A DNA stretch of 64,000 nucleotides, from positions 62,001 through 126,000 of the forward strand of contig CAVOPB010000002.1 in assembly GCA_963697805.1 (NCBI GenBank). Reading direction: 5' to 3'. Source of the DNA: VRUE01 sp963697805. Its GTDB lineage: Bacteria > Actinomycetota > Thermoleophilia > Solirubrobacterales > 70-9. Below the pieces are notes generated by a model. That model made no database searches. It was given only the letters and a program-made list of their open reading frames with translations, and was not told where the DNA came from. This document shows positions 1 through 8,258 of the stretch, one piece after another. Both the position numbers and the translations under genes were made by a program. The first letter of the stretch is position 1; each line of letters begins with the position of its first letter.

Positions 1-316
1 CGGCCGCTCGCAGCTCGTGCTTGGTCAGGGCCTTGTCGATGCAGCGGACGCAGGCGGCGATCCCGGGGCCGGTGAAGGGGATGCCGAGGATCTCGAGCAG
101 CTCCTGCACGGTCCCGTCCTCGCCACCGGGGCCGTGCATCGCGACGAACGCGATGTCGGGTTGGTGGCGCGTGAGGTCCTCGACGAGCTCAGCACCGGCG
201 TCGATCGAGATGACCTCGTGCCCGAGCCTGGCGAGAGCGTCCTGGACCCTTGCGCCGGAGCGCAGGGAGACACCGCGCTCGAGCGACCGCCCCCCCTTGA
301 TCACCGCGACCTTCAC
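1..316 (-). CDS. ddl: D-alanine--D-alanine ligase, N-terminal part (cut by window edge)
   Basis: Catalyses ATP-dependent joining of two D-alanines for peptidoglycan precursors, in the cytoplasm. The first 105 codons are present. They show the family's opening: a V-A-V-I-K-G-G-R-S-L-E-R-G-V-S-L strand and P-loop region, a S-G-x-x-V-x-x-A-L helix, and A-M-H-G-P-G-G-E-D-G-T-V-Q-E near residue 67, followed by G-I-P-F-T-G-P-G. The GTG start is preceded by a strong ribosome site (AAGGAGGAGT) and overlaps the stop of the upstream aminotransferase as GTGA, so the two are translationally coupled. The remainder lies outside the window. Family identity is clear from the N-terminal motifs. Confidence 0.9.
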   Translation of the reverse strand, partial: MKVAVIKGGRSLERGVSLRSGARVQDALARLGHEVISIDAGAELVEDLTRHQPDIAFVAMHGPGGEDGTVQELLEILGIPFTGPGIAACVRCIDKALTKHELRAA

Positions 317-1659
317 GCCGACTCCTCCTTGCGGAAAGGAAGGACGTCCGCACCCTCGGCCGGCTCGGGGGAGCGCTGGACCGGGTGGCCGGTGAGGGTC
401 GAGTACAGCTCGACCTGTTGCGCGATGACCTTGCCAATCCGGCGCACGCCCTCCTCGATCTCGGCCTCGTCGGAGCCGGAGAAGTTGAGCCGCATCGAGT
501 TGCGGCCGCGCTCGTCGACGTACGCGGCCTGCCCGGGGACGAAGGCGACGTCCTCGCGCAGCGCCCTCGCCAGAAGGTCGCCGGTGTCGATGTAGTCCGG
601 CAGCGTCGCCCAGATGAAGAGGCCGCCTTCGGGATGGGTCCAGGTCGCCTCCGGGGGGAAGTGCTCGCGCAGCGCGGCGAGCATCGTGTCGCGCCGGCCA
701 CGGTAGATCTCGACCAGGCTCTCGATGTACTCCCGCCAGCGCCCTTCGGCGAAGTACTCGCGGACGAAGAACTGGGTCAGGGTCGAGGTGCAGAGGTCGG
801 CCGCCTGCTTGCCGAGGACGATCTTCTCCATCACCGGCGGCGGCGCCACCGCCCAGCCCAGCCTGATGCCGGGGGAGAGGATCTTCGAGAAGGTCCCGAT
901 GTAGATGACGTAGTCACCCCCGTCGAGTTGGTAGAGGGGCGGCAGCGGCTCGCCACCGAACCGGAGCAGACCGTAGGGGTTGTCCTCGACAACGAGCATC
1001 TCGCGGCTGCGGGCGAGCTCGACCAGCCGCCGCCGCCGCGGCAGCGACATCGTCACTCCGGCCGGGTTCTGGAAGCTCGGCACCGAGTAGATGAACTTGG
1101 GCCGCCGACCCTCGCCGTCGAGTCGCTCGAGCGTCGCTTCGAGTTCCTCGATCCGCATCCCGTCGTGGTCGCACTCGATCTGGACGACGTCGGCCTCGTA
1201 GCTGCAGAAGACTGGCACGGCGCCCGGGTAGGTGGGCGCCTCGCAGATGACGACGTCACCGGGGTCGACGAGGATCTTGGAGACGAGGTCGATCGCCTGC
1301 TGGCCGCCGGTTGTGACGATGACGTCGTCGTGGTCGGGCAGCATCCCCTCGGCTCCCATCACCTGGACGATGCAATCGACGGTCGCCTCGAAGCCCTCGG
1401 TCGGTCCGTATTGGAGGGCCTCGGCCGCCGAGGTCTGGGCGATCCTCGTCATGTCGGCAGCAAACGTCGCCGGCGGAAAGGTCGAGGTGTCGGGGAGGCC
1501 GCCGGCCAGCGAGATGACCTCCGGGCGGGCGGTGATCGCCATCAGGTCACGCATCGCCGAGGAGCGCATCACGGTGGTCCGGCTCGCGAACAGCCCGGCG
1601 TAACGCTCGAGATCCCGCGTGAGCGTGTGCGCTCGCCGCCGATGGGGGGGTTCGGGCAT
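313..1659 (-). CDS. PLP-dependent class I/II aminotransferase
   Basis: Fold-type I aminotransferase of about 448 residues, of the 2-aminoadipate/LysN and MocR-catalytic-domain type. Visible motifs are V-I-S-L-A-G-G-L-P-D, Y-G-P-T-E-G, T-T-G-G-Q-Q-A-I-D, N-P-A-G, V-E-D-N-P-Y and the Schiff-base lysine in G-T-F-S-K-I-L-S-P-G, with the C-terminal R-L-N-F-S arginine. No GntR domain is present. The ATG at 1659 was chosen because the frame continues open upstream without homologous-looking sequence. No good ribosome site is seen there, so an internal start (M-R-S-S-A-M-R-D) is possible. It is coupled by a GTGA overlap to ddl. The substrate cannot be told from sequence; the context suggests amino-acid supply to the cell wall. 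Confidence 0.85.
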   Translation of the reverse strand: MPEPPHRRRAHTLTRDLERYAGLFASRTTVMRSSAMRDLMAITARPEVISLAGGLPDTSTFPPATFAADMTRIAQTSAAEALQYGPTEGFEATVDCIVQVMGAEGMLPDHDDVIVTTGGQQAIDLVSKILVDPGDVVICEAPTYPGAVPVFCSYEADVVQIECDHDGMRIEELEATLERLDGEGRRPKFIYSVPSFQNPAGVTMSLPRRRRLVELARSREMLVVEDNPYGLLRFGGEPLPPLYQLDGGDYVIYIGTFSKILSPGIRLGWAVAPPPVMEKIVLGKQAADLCTSTLTQFFVREYFAEGRWREYIESLVEIYRGRRDTMLAALREHFPPEATWTHPEGGLFIWATLPDYIDTGDLLARALREDVAFVPGQAAYVDERGRNSMRLNFSGSDEAEIEEGVRRIGKVIAQQVELYSTLTGHPVQRSPEPAEGADVLPFRKEESA

Positions 1660-1681
1660 CCATGAAGTGTAGGTTCTGCAT

Positions 1682-2116
1682 GTGAGTTTTCTCGAAGGGG
1701 CCGGCCTCGAGCTGGGCATAGGCATCGCGATCGGGATGCTGGCCGGGACGACCGGAACCCGCGGCTCCGCTCGCGGCCGGATGACGCTGCTGGCCGCCGT
1801 GATCGGCCTCGTGATCGGGTATCTGCTCTCGGGCCACGCCGACCTCGACAGCCTGCTCGGCGCTCTGTTCTGCCTCGTCGGCGCGGTCTTCGGGTGCCTC
1901 ATAGTCAGCGACGTCGTCAGCGGCGCCGGCAAACGCGAGGGCGGAGGCTCGGGCGCGATCGGATTCCTGATCGCGCTGGTCGCGATCGTCGTCGCAGTCG
2001 CGGCGCTGCTGGTGCCGGTCATCACCCTGCTCGTGATCATCGGCCTCGCCTGGCTCGGCCTCGCCCGCCACCGCCGCGCCCAGCGCAAACACGAGGGCCT
2101 CCGGGTCCTGCGCTAG
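1682..2116 (+). CDS. Small integral membrane protein, unknown function
   Basis: A 144-residue protein with a GTG start. It has four hydrophobic stretches, near residues 8-24, 34-50, 58-76 and 90-124 (the last long enough for one long or two short segments), and ends in a basic tail (R-H-R-R-A-Q-R-K-H). No signal peptide or catalytic motif is seen. It is divergent from the aminotransferase with only 22 bp between starts, and lies 7 bp upstream of the phosphodiesterase gene, so it is probably co-transcribed with that gene. I do not recognise the family. Confidence 0.65.
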   Translation: MSFLEGAGLELGIGIAIGMLAGTTGTRGSARGRMTLLAAVIGLVIGYLLSGHADLDSLLGALFCLVGAVFGCLIVSDVVSGAGKREGGGSGAIGFLIALVAIVVAVAALLVPVITLLVIIGLAWLGLARHRRAQRKHEGLRVLR

Positions 2117-2123
2117 CCGCCCG

Positions 2124-3644
2124 ATGGGCGATAAGAAGCTGGTCCTCACCTACGTCGACTCGCTTCGAACCGACATGTTGGAGCGGACGATCTCCGAAGG
2201 CGCCGCGCCGACCTTCGGGGCTCTCCTCGAGCGCGGGCAGCTCGTCCCCGACTGCGTCTCGAGCTTCCCCTCGGTGACCCCGGTCGCCTGCGCGGAGATG
2301 GTCACCGGCGTCGCCGCCGACCGCCACTGGATCAGTGGCATGAACTGGTACCACCGGCTTGAGCGGCGCTACGTCGAGTACGGCTCCTCGCTCGAGGCGA
2401 CCCGCTCGGTCGGAGTCTTTCGGGCGCTCTACGACCTCGTCTACAACATGAACCTCGCCCACCTCAATCCCGAGGCCCCGACCCTCTTCGAGCGCCTCGA
2501 CGACGCCGGCGCCCGCACCGCCTGCACCCCGTTTCTGATCTACCGTGGCCGCCATCGCCACCAGGTGTCGCTCGAGGGGTTGATGAAGCGCGCGGTGGTC
2601 GACGCCGGACGGCTCAAATTCGACCACCACACCTGGGGCCCGCGCGACCTCTTCTACGGCGACCTCTACGCCAGCCGCGAAGTGCCGTGCAAGTCGACCT
2701 CGATCCCCGGCAACCGCGACAGTTACGCCGCCTGCTGTGCCGCCGAGCTCGCCAAGGAGGACGAGTTCGACTTTCTCCTCCTCTCGTTGCCCGACAACGA
2801 CAACCACTCCCACCGCCATGGGCCTGAGGCGAGCGTCGAGTCGATCGCCAAGGCCGACGAATGCTTCGCGCAACTGGTCGATGCGGCGGGGGGGATGGAT
2901 CGGTTCCTCGAGGACCACGCGCTGATCCTCGTCGCCGACCACTCGCATTCAGTCGTCGACCGCGGCCTGCCGCTGGCCGACCTCCTTGCCCGGGAGTGGA
3001 CGGTGCTGAAGCCCTCCGAGCACCGCCCCGAGCAGGCCCAGCTCGCGGTCAGCCCGACCGGCCGCGCGGCCCACATCTATCTGCTGCCGGCCAACGGGGA
3101 CACCGCCGACCACGGCGAGGTCAGCGAGTCGCTTGCCGCGACCGAAGGGATCGACCTCGTCTGCTGGCTCGAGCTCCGTGACGGGACCCCGCTGCCGCGG
3201 ATCGAGTCGGGGGTGCCGACCGCGGAGGAAGTCTGGGCGGTGGTCGAGCGCGCCGGCAGCCGGCTGCGATTCCGACCCGGGGACGCGATCGCCGACCTGC
3301 GGGGCGGCCGGTGGGACCTGGAGGGCGACCACGGCGCCCTCGCCGCCACCGTCGAGGAGGGTCGGTTGCGGAGCGACCGCTACCCGGACCCTTTCGCCCG
3401 CGTGTTCGCGGCCCTGACAGCGCCCCACGCCGGCGATCTGATCGTCTCGCTCGCGCCGGGATACGAGGCCCTCGACTGGGGCGGCACCAGCCACGCCGGC
3501 GGCGGCAGCCACGGCTCACTGCACCGCGATGACTCGCTCGGCCCGCTGCTGTTCTGCGGCTGCGGACCCGAGGATCCCGGCGAGCAGGAGCAGTGGGCAC
3601 TGCGCGACGTCGCGCCGGCGGTGCTCGCCCATTTCGGGCTGTGA
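2124..3644 (+). CDS. Alkaline phosphatase-superfamily phosphodiesterase (nucleotide pyrophosphatase type)
   Basis: A 506-residue protein of the type I phosphodiesterase/nucleotide pyrophosphatase family. The metal-binding and nucleophile region is present: Y-V-D-S-L-R-T-D-M near residue 10 and S-F-P-S-V-T-P-V near residue 50. Downstream metal ligands are L-P-D-N-D-N-H-S-H-R-H-G near 220 and V-A-D-H-S-H-S near 270, with a final S-H-A-G-G-G-S-H-G near 455. No signal peptide is visible, so the protein is likely cytosolic or leaderless. Its stop TGA is overlapped by a GTG that opens the M-S-A-E-R-A-K mini-ORF. The phosphoester substrate is unknown. Confidence 0.85.
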   Translation: MGDKKLVLTYVDSLRTDMLERTISEGAAPTFGALLERGQLVPDCVSSFPSVTPVACAEMVTGVAADRHWISGMNWYHRLERRYVEYGSSLEATRSVGVFRALYDLVYNMNLAHLNPEAPTLFERLDDAGARTACTPFLIYRGRHRHQVSLEGLMKRAVVDAGRLKFDHHTWGPRDLFYGDLYASREVPCKSTSIPGNRDSYAACCAAELAKEDEFDFLLLSLPDNDNHSHRHGPEASVESIAKADECFAQLVDAAGGMDRFLEDHALILVADHSHSVVDRGLPLADLLAREWTVLKPSEHRPEQAQLAVSPTGRAAHIYLLPANGDTADHGEVSESLAATEGIDLVCWLELRDGTPLPRIESGVPTAEEVWAVVERAGSRLRFRPGDAIADLRGGRWDLEGDHGALAATVEEGRLRSDRYPDPFARVFAALTAPHAGDLIVSLAPGYEALDWGGTSHAGGGSHGSLHRDDSLGPLLFCGCGPEDPGEQEQWALRDVAPAVLAHFGL

Positions 3645-3656
3645 GCGCGGAGCGAG
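3641..3656 (+). repeat. M-S-A-E-R-A start element, copy 1
   Basis: The sequence reads GTGAGCGCGGAGCGAG. From the second base it is identical over 16 bases to the copy at 55951. Confidence 0.6.
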
Positions 3657-3664
3657 CCAAATGA
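3641..3664 (+). CDS. Seven-codon mini-ORF (M-S-A-E-R-A-K), start-element copy 1
   Basis: GTG at 3641 overlaps the upstream stop (GTGA). The frame reads V/M-S-A-E-R-A-K and stops at TGA 3662-3664, which overlaps the next gene's start (ATGA, 3661). The mini-ORF therefore bridges two genes with a four-base overlap at each end. Its GGAG at 3650-3653 also sits about 7 nt upstream of ATG 3661 and can act as that gene's ribosome site. The sequence is a copy of the element seen at 9533, 55378 and 55951. Whether the peptide is made is unknown. Confidence 0.4.
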   Translation: MSAERAK

Positions 3665-5250
3665 GGCATATCTGGTTCTGCGCCCTTGCCCTCCTCCTCT
3701 GCCTGCCCGCGACCGCCCTCGCCACATCAGGTGAGCTCTCCGCCTCGGAAGCCACCGAGCGCGCCGACCACGACCCGAAGGTGGTCGCCGAGCGCCGCGA
3801 GCACTCCGGGATGACCTCGAGCGCTTCGATGGTCGACGGCAACTGGGAGGTCAGCTACTACGCCGAAGACGAGCGGGTGGCGCTGGCGATCGTCGAACCG
3901 GGGAGCGGCGTGGTCAAGGAGTCCTGGACCGGCTACCAGGTCGGGTGGAAGATGGCGCGCGGCTACTCGGGCGCCTTCGGCCACAAGCTGAACGCGCCCT
4001 ACGTGTTCCTGCCGCTCTGCGCGCTGTTCCTCGTCGGGCTGCTCGACTGGCGCCGACCCTGGAGGGTCGCCAGCCTCGACCTGGTGGTCCTGCTCGGGTT
4101 CGGCGTCTCGCACTTCTTCTTCAACCGGGCCGAGATCGGCGTTTCGGTCCCGCTCCAGTACCCGGTCCTCCTCTACCTGCTGGGACGGGCGCTCTGGATC
4201 GGCCTGCGGGGAAGGGGGGAGGGGATCAGGCCGGTCTGGCCGACGACCTGGCTCGTGATCGCGACGCTGTTCCTGGTCGGGATCAGGGTCGGCCTCAATG
4301 CCGCCGACGCGGGGACGATCGATGTCGGTTACGCGAGTGTCGTCGGCGCCGACCGGATCGCCCACGGCGAACAGCTCTACGACAACTTCCCCACCGACGT
4401 CTCCGAGGGGGACACCTACGGTCCAGTCAACTACCTCGCCTACGTTCCGTTCGAGGCGATCTGGCCCTGGCACGGGACCTGGGACGACCTCCCCGCATCA
4501 CACGTCGCCGCGGTCGTCTTCGACCTGGCGACGATCGCGCTGCTCGTCCTGCTCGGATTCCGGATCCGGCCCGGCCCGGGGGGTCGCCGCCTCGCCGCGA
4601 CTCTCGCCTTCGCCTGGGCCGCATACCCCTACACGGCATACGCGCTCGAGAGCAACAGCAACGACACCCTGGTCGCAATGCTCCTCGTCGCGACCCTGGT
4701 GCTCCTGGCCAGACCCTTCGCGCGGGGAGTCCTCACCGCCCTCGCGACCCTGACAAAGTTCGCGCCGCTGGTCCTTGCACCGATGCTCGCCACCTATCGG
4801 CCCGCCGGCCGCGGCCGCGCCGGAGTTTTCGTGGCGGCGTTCGGAGCCATGGCCTTCCTGGCGATGCTCTGGCCGGCGGTCGATCCCGGCCTCGGGACCT
4901 TCTGGGAGCGCACGATCTCCTACCAGGCCGACCGCGATTCGCCGTTTAGCATCTGGGGCCAGGTCCCCGCCCTCGAGCCGCTGCGGATTGCGCTCCTGGT
5001 CGGGGTCGTGGCGCTCTCCGTCGCCCTCGCCTTCCGGCCGCGAGGAAAGACGCCGGTCCAGGTCGCTGCCCTCGCGGCCGCTTTGATCATCGCCCTCCAG
5101 CTCACGGCGATGCACTGGTTCTACCTCTACATCGTCTGGTTCTTCCCGCTTCTGCTCGTGGCGCTCGCCTGCGGCGAGGAGGAGCAGGTCAACCAAGAGG
5201 AGCGGGCATCAGCACCTGCTCGATCGAGTCAGCCCGTCCACTCGGGTTGA
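3661..5250 (+). CDS. Polytopic membrane glycosyltransferase-like protein (GT87/DUF2029 type)
   Basis: About 529 residues. An N-terminal signal-like segment (M-R-H-I-W-F-C then L-L-L-C-L-P-A-T-A-L-A) is followed by an exported region of about 90 residues and then roughly nine to ten membrane segments. Features resembling GT-C mannosyl/arabinosyltransferases are the large first loop with D-N-F-P-T-D-V and G-D-T-Y-G-P-V-N-Y-L-A-Y-V-P-F near residue 245-265, and the S-N-S-N-D-T-L-V-A loop near 335. The ATG at 3661 was chosen because it is preceded by GGAG and begins the signal-like segment. The last 62 bp overlap the convergent phosphoesterase gene. Donor and acceptor are unknown. Confidence 0.7.
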   Translation: MRHIWFCALALLLCLPATALATSGELSASEATERADHDPKVVAERREHSGMTSSASMVDGNWEVSYYAEDERVALAIVEPGSGVVKESWTGYQVGWKMARGYSGAFGHKLNAPYVFLPLCALFLVGLLDWRRPWRVASLDLVVLLGFGVSHFFFNRAEIGVSVPLQYPVLLYLLGRALWIGLRGRGEGIRPVWPTTWLVIATLFLVGIRVGLNAADAGTIDVGYASVVGADRIAHGEQLYDNFPTDVSEGDTYGPVNYLAYVPFEAIWPWHGTWDDLPASHVAAVVFDLATIALLVLLGFRIRPGPGGRRLAATLAFAWAAYPYTAYALESNSNDTLVAMLLVATLVLLARPFARGVLTALATLTKFAPLVLAPMLATYRPAGRGRAGVFVAAFGAMAFLAMLWPAVDPGLGTFWERTISYQADRDSPFSIWGQVPALEPLRIALLVGVVALSVALAFRPRGKTPVQVAALAAALIIALQLTAMHWFYLYIVWFFPLLLVALACGEEEQVNQEERASAPARSSQPVHSG

Positions 5251-5965
5251 TCTCGACCACCGCGCCCATCACCCAGACGTCCGCCTCGGCGGTTTCGAAC
5301 CGGACCGGCATCTGGGTGATCAGCGATGCGAGCGCCTGCTCGGGCTTGACCCCGAGGACGCTGGTGCGGGAGCCGGTCATCCCGACGTCGGTGATCACCG
5401 CGGTCCCGCCGGGCAGGACCCGGGCGTCGGCGGTGGGGACGTGGGTGTGGGTCCCGAACAGCGCCGCCACCCGCCCGTCGAGGTGCCAGCCCATCGCGAC
5501 CTTCTCGCTCGTCACCTCGGCGTGGAAGTCGACGACCACGCAGTCGGCCTCGATCCGCTCGAGGATGCTGTCGATCTCGTGGAACGGAGAGCGGGCGACG
5601 GTCAGACCGACGGCGCCGCTGATGTTGATCACCCCGACTTTCATCCCGCCCGCCTCGACGACCAGGTGGCCCCTGCCCGGGTTGGCGTGCGGGTAGTTGG
5701 CAGGGCGGATCACCCGGTCGGTTCGGTCGAGGAACTCGTAGGCCTCGCGGTGGCGGTAGACGTGGTTGCCGGTGGTGAGGATGTCGGCGCCGGCGTCGAA
5801 CAGGCCCTCGGCGGTCTTCTCGGTGATCCCGATGCCGCCGGCGGAGTTCTCACCGTTGACGATCACCAGGTCGGGGCTGTGCCGCTCGCGGATCTCGGGC
5901 ATCGCCGCCTTCAGGCCCCGCCTTCCCGGCCCGCCGACGACGTCCCCGATGAACAGCACCCGCAT
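5189..5965 (-). CDS. Metallophosphoesterase, YmdB/TIGR00282 family
   Basis: A 258-residue dinuclear metal phosphoesterase. Visible ligands and motifs are F-I-G-D-V-V-G-G-P-G-R at the N-terminus, V-N-G-E-N-S-A-G-G near 39, T-T-G-N-H-V-Y near 65, D-F-H-A-E-V-T-S-E-K near 150, G-T-H-T-H-V-P-T-A-D near 174 and D-V-G-M-T-G near 195. Length and motif order match the family, whose Bacillus member is a 2',3'-cyclic nucleotide phosphodiesterase. The ATG at 5965 begins directly at the conserved M-R-V-L-F-I-G-D. It is divergent from hemB with 70 bp between starts. Its 3' end overlaps the convergent membrane-protein gene. Confidence 0.92.
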   Translation of the reverse strand: MRVLFIGDVVGGPGRRGLKAAMPEIRERHSPDLVIVNGENSAGGIGITEKTAEGLFDAGADILTTGNHVYRHREAYEFLDRTDRVIRPANYPHANPGRGHLVVEAGGMKVGVINISGAVGLTVARSPFHEIDSILERIEADCVVVDFHAEVTSEKVAMGWHLDGRVAALFGTHTHVPTADARVLPGGTAVITDVGMTGSRTSVLGVKPEQALASLITQMPVRFETAEADVWVMGAVVEINPSGRADSIEQVLMPAPLG

Positions 5966-6035
5966 GTACTCGCGGACCCTATCTGCGCCGAGCCCCTGGG
6001 GCGCCTGGATTGTTAGCCCCCCTAGAATCGTGGCG

Positions 6036-7007
6036 ATGGCCTTTCCCGCCACACGCATGCGGCGCCTGCGCCGTTCCGAGACGCTGCGCGGCCTGGTCCG
6101 CGAGACCGATCTCTCTCCGCAGCACCTGATCCAGCCCGCGTTCGTCGTCGCCGGGGAGGGGATCCGGGAGGACGTCGAGTCGATGCCCGGCATCGAGCGC
6201 TTCTCGATCTCCGAGCTGGTCGCCGAGGCGACCGAGATCGTCGCCGCCGGGATCGGGGCGGTTCTCCTCTTCGGGCTTCCCGCCGCCAAGGACGAGACCG
6301 GATCAGGCGCCTACGACGAGGAGGGCGTCGTCCAGATGGCCGTGCGGGCGCTGAAGGAGACCCACCCCGAACTGGTCGTCATCACCGACGTCTGCCTCTG
6401 CGAGTACACGTCGCACGGGCACTGCGGCTTTCTCCGCGACGGCGAGGTCGACAACGACGTGACGATCGAGCTGTTGGCGAAAACCGCGATCTCACACGCC
6501 GAGGCCGGCGCCGACGCCGTCGCCCCGAGCGACATGATGGACGGACGGGTCGGGACGATCCGCCACCAGCTCGACGAGGAGGGGCACTCGGCCGTCCCGA
6601 TCGTCGCCTACAGCGCCAAGTACGCCTCGGCCTTCTACGGCCCGTTCCGCGAGGCGGCCGACTCGGCCCCCGCATCCGGCGACCGCCGCGGGTACCAGCT
6701 CGACCCGGCCAACGCCGACGAGGCGGTCCGCGAGGCCAAGCTCGACGTCGAGGAGGGAGCGGACATGGTGATGGTCAAGCCGGCGACCCCGTACCTCGAT
6801 GTCATCCGCCGCGTCAAGGACGAGACCGGCGCCCCGGTCGCCGCCTACCAGGTCTCCGGCGAGTACTCGATGCTGAAGGCGGCTGCCGCCAACGGCTGGA
6901 TCGACGAGCGGGCGGCGGTGCTCGAGGCGCTGACCTCGATCCGCCGGGCCGGCGCCGACGCGATCGTCACCTACTACGCGAAGGAGGCCGCGGCTTGGCT
7001 CCGGTAG
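6036..7007 (+). CDS. hemB: Delta-aminolevulinic acid dehydratase (porphobilinogen synthase)
   Basis: Condenses two 5-aminolevulinates to porphobilinogen. About 323 residues. The active-site Zn cysteine set C-L-C-E-Y-T-S-H-G-H-C-G near residue 120 marks a zinc-dependent enzyme. Both Schiff-base lysine regions are present: A-Y-S-A-K-Y-A-S-A-F-Y-G-P-F-R near 195 and M-V-M-V-K-P-A near 250. The ATG at 6036 has an in-frame GTG six bases upstream as an alternative. It is first in a run hemB-ahb-hemL. Its 3' end carries AAGGAGG, the ribosome site for the next gene, which starts inside hemB. Confidence 0.96.
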   Translation: MAFPATRMRRLRRSETLRGLVRETDLSPQHLIQPAFVVAGEGIREDVESMPGIERFSISELVAEATEIVAAGIGAVLLFGLPAAKDETGSGAYDEEGVVQMAVRALKETHPELVVITDVCLCEYTSHGHCGFLRDGEVDNDVTIELLAKTAISHAEAGADAVAPSDMMDGRVGTIRHQLDEEGHSAVPIVAYSAKYASAFYGPFREAADSAPASGDRRGYQLDPANADEAVREAKLDVEEGADMVMVKPATPYLDVIRRVKDETGAPVAAYQVSGEYSMLKAAAANGWIDERAAVLEALTSIRRAGADAIVTYYAKEAAAWLR

Positions 7008-8089
7008 GGGTGCCGAAGGTCCCCCAGTCGAAGGCGCGCTCGCGCAAGGACGGCGCGGCGATCCCCCTGGACGAGACCGACAAGCGGCTGATGAACCTTC
7101 TGCAGTCGAGCTTCCCGCTCGACCCCGAGCCCTTCCGGCCGATCGCCGCCGAGGCCGAGCTCGACGTCGACGAGGTCATCACCCGCACCAGGCGCCTGCT
7201 CGACGAGCGGATCATCCGCGAGATCACCCCGATCTTCGACACCAGGGCGCTCGGATACGAGTCGATGCTCGTCGCCGCCAAAGTCGACGCCGAGAACCCC
7301 CAACGCGCCGCCGCGATCGTCAACTCCCACCCGGGGGTCTCCCATAACTACCTGCGGACCCATGACTTCAACCTCTGGTTCACGATCGCGACCCCGCCCG
7401 ACTCGCGACTCGGCCTCAGGGGGACGCTCGACGCCCTGATGCGCGAGACCGCGGCCGAGTCGATGCGCGAGCTGCCGACCCTGACCCTGTTCAAGATCAA
7501 CATGAACCTCGAGATGGAGAAGGGCACCGAGACCCTCGCCAGCGCCGTCGATGCATCCCCACCACGGGAGCTCGAGCCGCAGCCCTACGACGAGCGCGAC
7601 ATCGCCGTGATCCGCGCGATCCAGGGCCCGATGGAGGCGGTCGAGCGGCCCTACGACCCGGTCGCCGCCGAGCTCGGGATCGAGACCGGGGAGCTGCTCA
7701 CCCACCTCGGCGAGATGGTCGAACGCAAGCTGCTTCGCCGGGTCGCGGCGATCCTCTATCACCGCCGCGCCGGGTTCTCGGCGAACGGGATGGGCGTCTG
7801 GAAGGTGCCCGACGAGGAGATCATGGAGACCGGGCGGCGTATGGCATCGTTCCGGGGGATCTCCCACTGCTATCAACGACCCACCTACGAGGACTGGCCC
7901 TACAGCGTCTTCACGATGGCCCATGGCCGCTCGAAGGAGGAGTGCGACGCGATCCTCGACTCGATCGCCGAGGAGTGCGGGATCGGCCCCGACGGCCGGG
8001 CCACCCTCTACTCGTCGACCGAGTACAAGAAGATCCGCCTCCACTACTTCACCGACGAGTATTCCCGCTGGGAGCGGGAATACACATAA
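6995..8089 (+). CDS. Fused AhbA/AhbB-like sirohaem decarboxylase (Lrp/AsnC fold)
   Basis: A 364-residue protein made of two tandem Lrp/AsnC-like units. Unit one begins at L-D-E-T-D-K-R-L-M-N-L-L-Q near residue 24; unit two begins at Y-D-E-R-D-I-A-V-I-R-A-I-Q near residue 197. Each has a winged-helix-like segment and a RAM-like half with H-N-Y-L-R and H-C-Y-Q-R-P motifs, as in AhbA/AhbB and NirD/L proteins that decarboxylate sirohaem. The TTG start at 6995 is fixed by a perfect AAGGAGG at 6981-6987; it overlaps hemB by 13 bp. Annotation pipelines often call such proteins Lrp/AsnC regulators, but the hemB-hemL setting favours an enzyme of tetrapyrrole metabolism. Confidence 0.8.
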   Translation: MAPVGVPKVPQSKARSRKDGAAIPLDETDKRLMNLLQSSFPLDPEPFRPIAAEAELDVDEVITRTRRLLDERIIREITPIFDTRALGYESMLVAAKVDAENPQRAAAIVNSHPGVSHNYLRTHDFNLWFTIATPPDSRLGLRGTLDALMRETAAESMRELPTLTLFKINMNLEMEKGTETLASAVDASPPRELEPQPYDERDIAVIRAIQGPMEAVERPYDPVAAELGIETGELLTHLGEMVERKLLRRVAAILYHRRAGFSANGMGVWKVPDEEIMETGRRMASFRGISHCYQRPTYEDWPYSVFTMAHGRSKEECDAILDSIAEECGIGPDGRATLYSSTEYKKIRLHYFTDEYSRWEREYT

Positions 8090-8258
8090 ATGCCGTCGCC
8101 GGCCTCCGCTCGCAGGAATCAGATCGTGATGCTCGCTCCGACCGGCTCGGCGATATGACCCGATTGGTCTGGCGGCCGCCGCCCCCGGACGCGGGAGCGA
8201 GCGCCAGTCCATCTCTGTTTCTTCTGGCGCGTGTGGGAGCAGAGGAGGCGGCGGTTTA

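Noticed and set aside
8190..8212. A further copy of the GAGCGAGC start element upstream of hemL, and a similar string near 37625 upstream of the membrane gene
   Set aside because: Only about ten bases match and neither is at a start codon.
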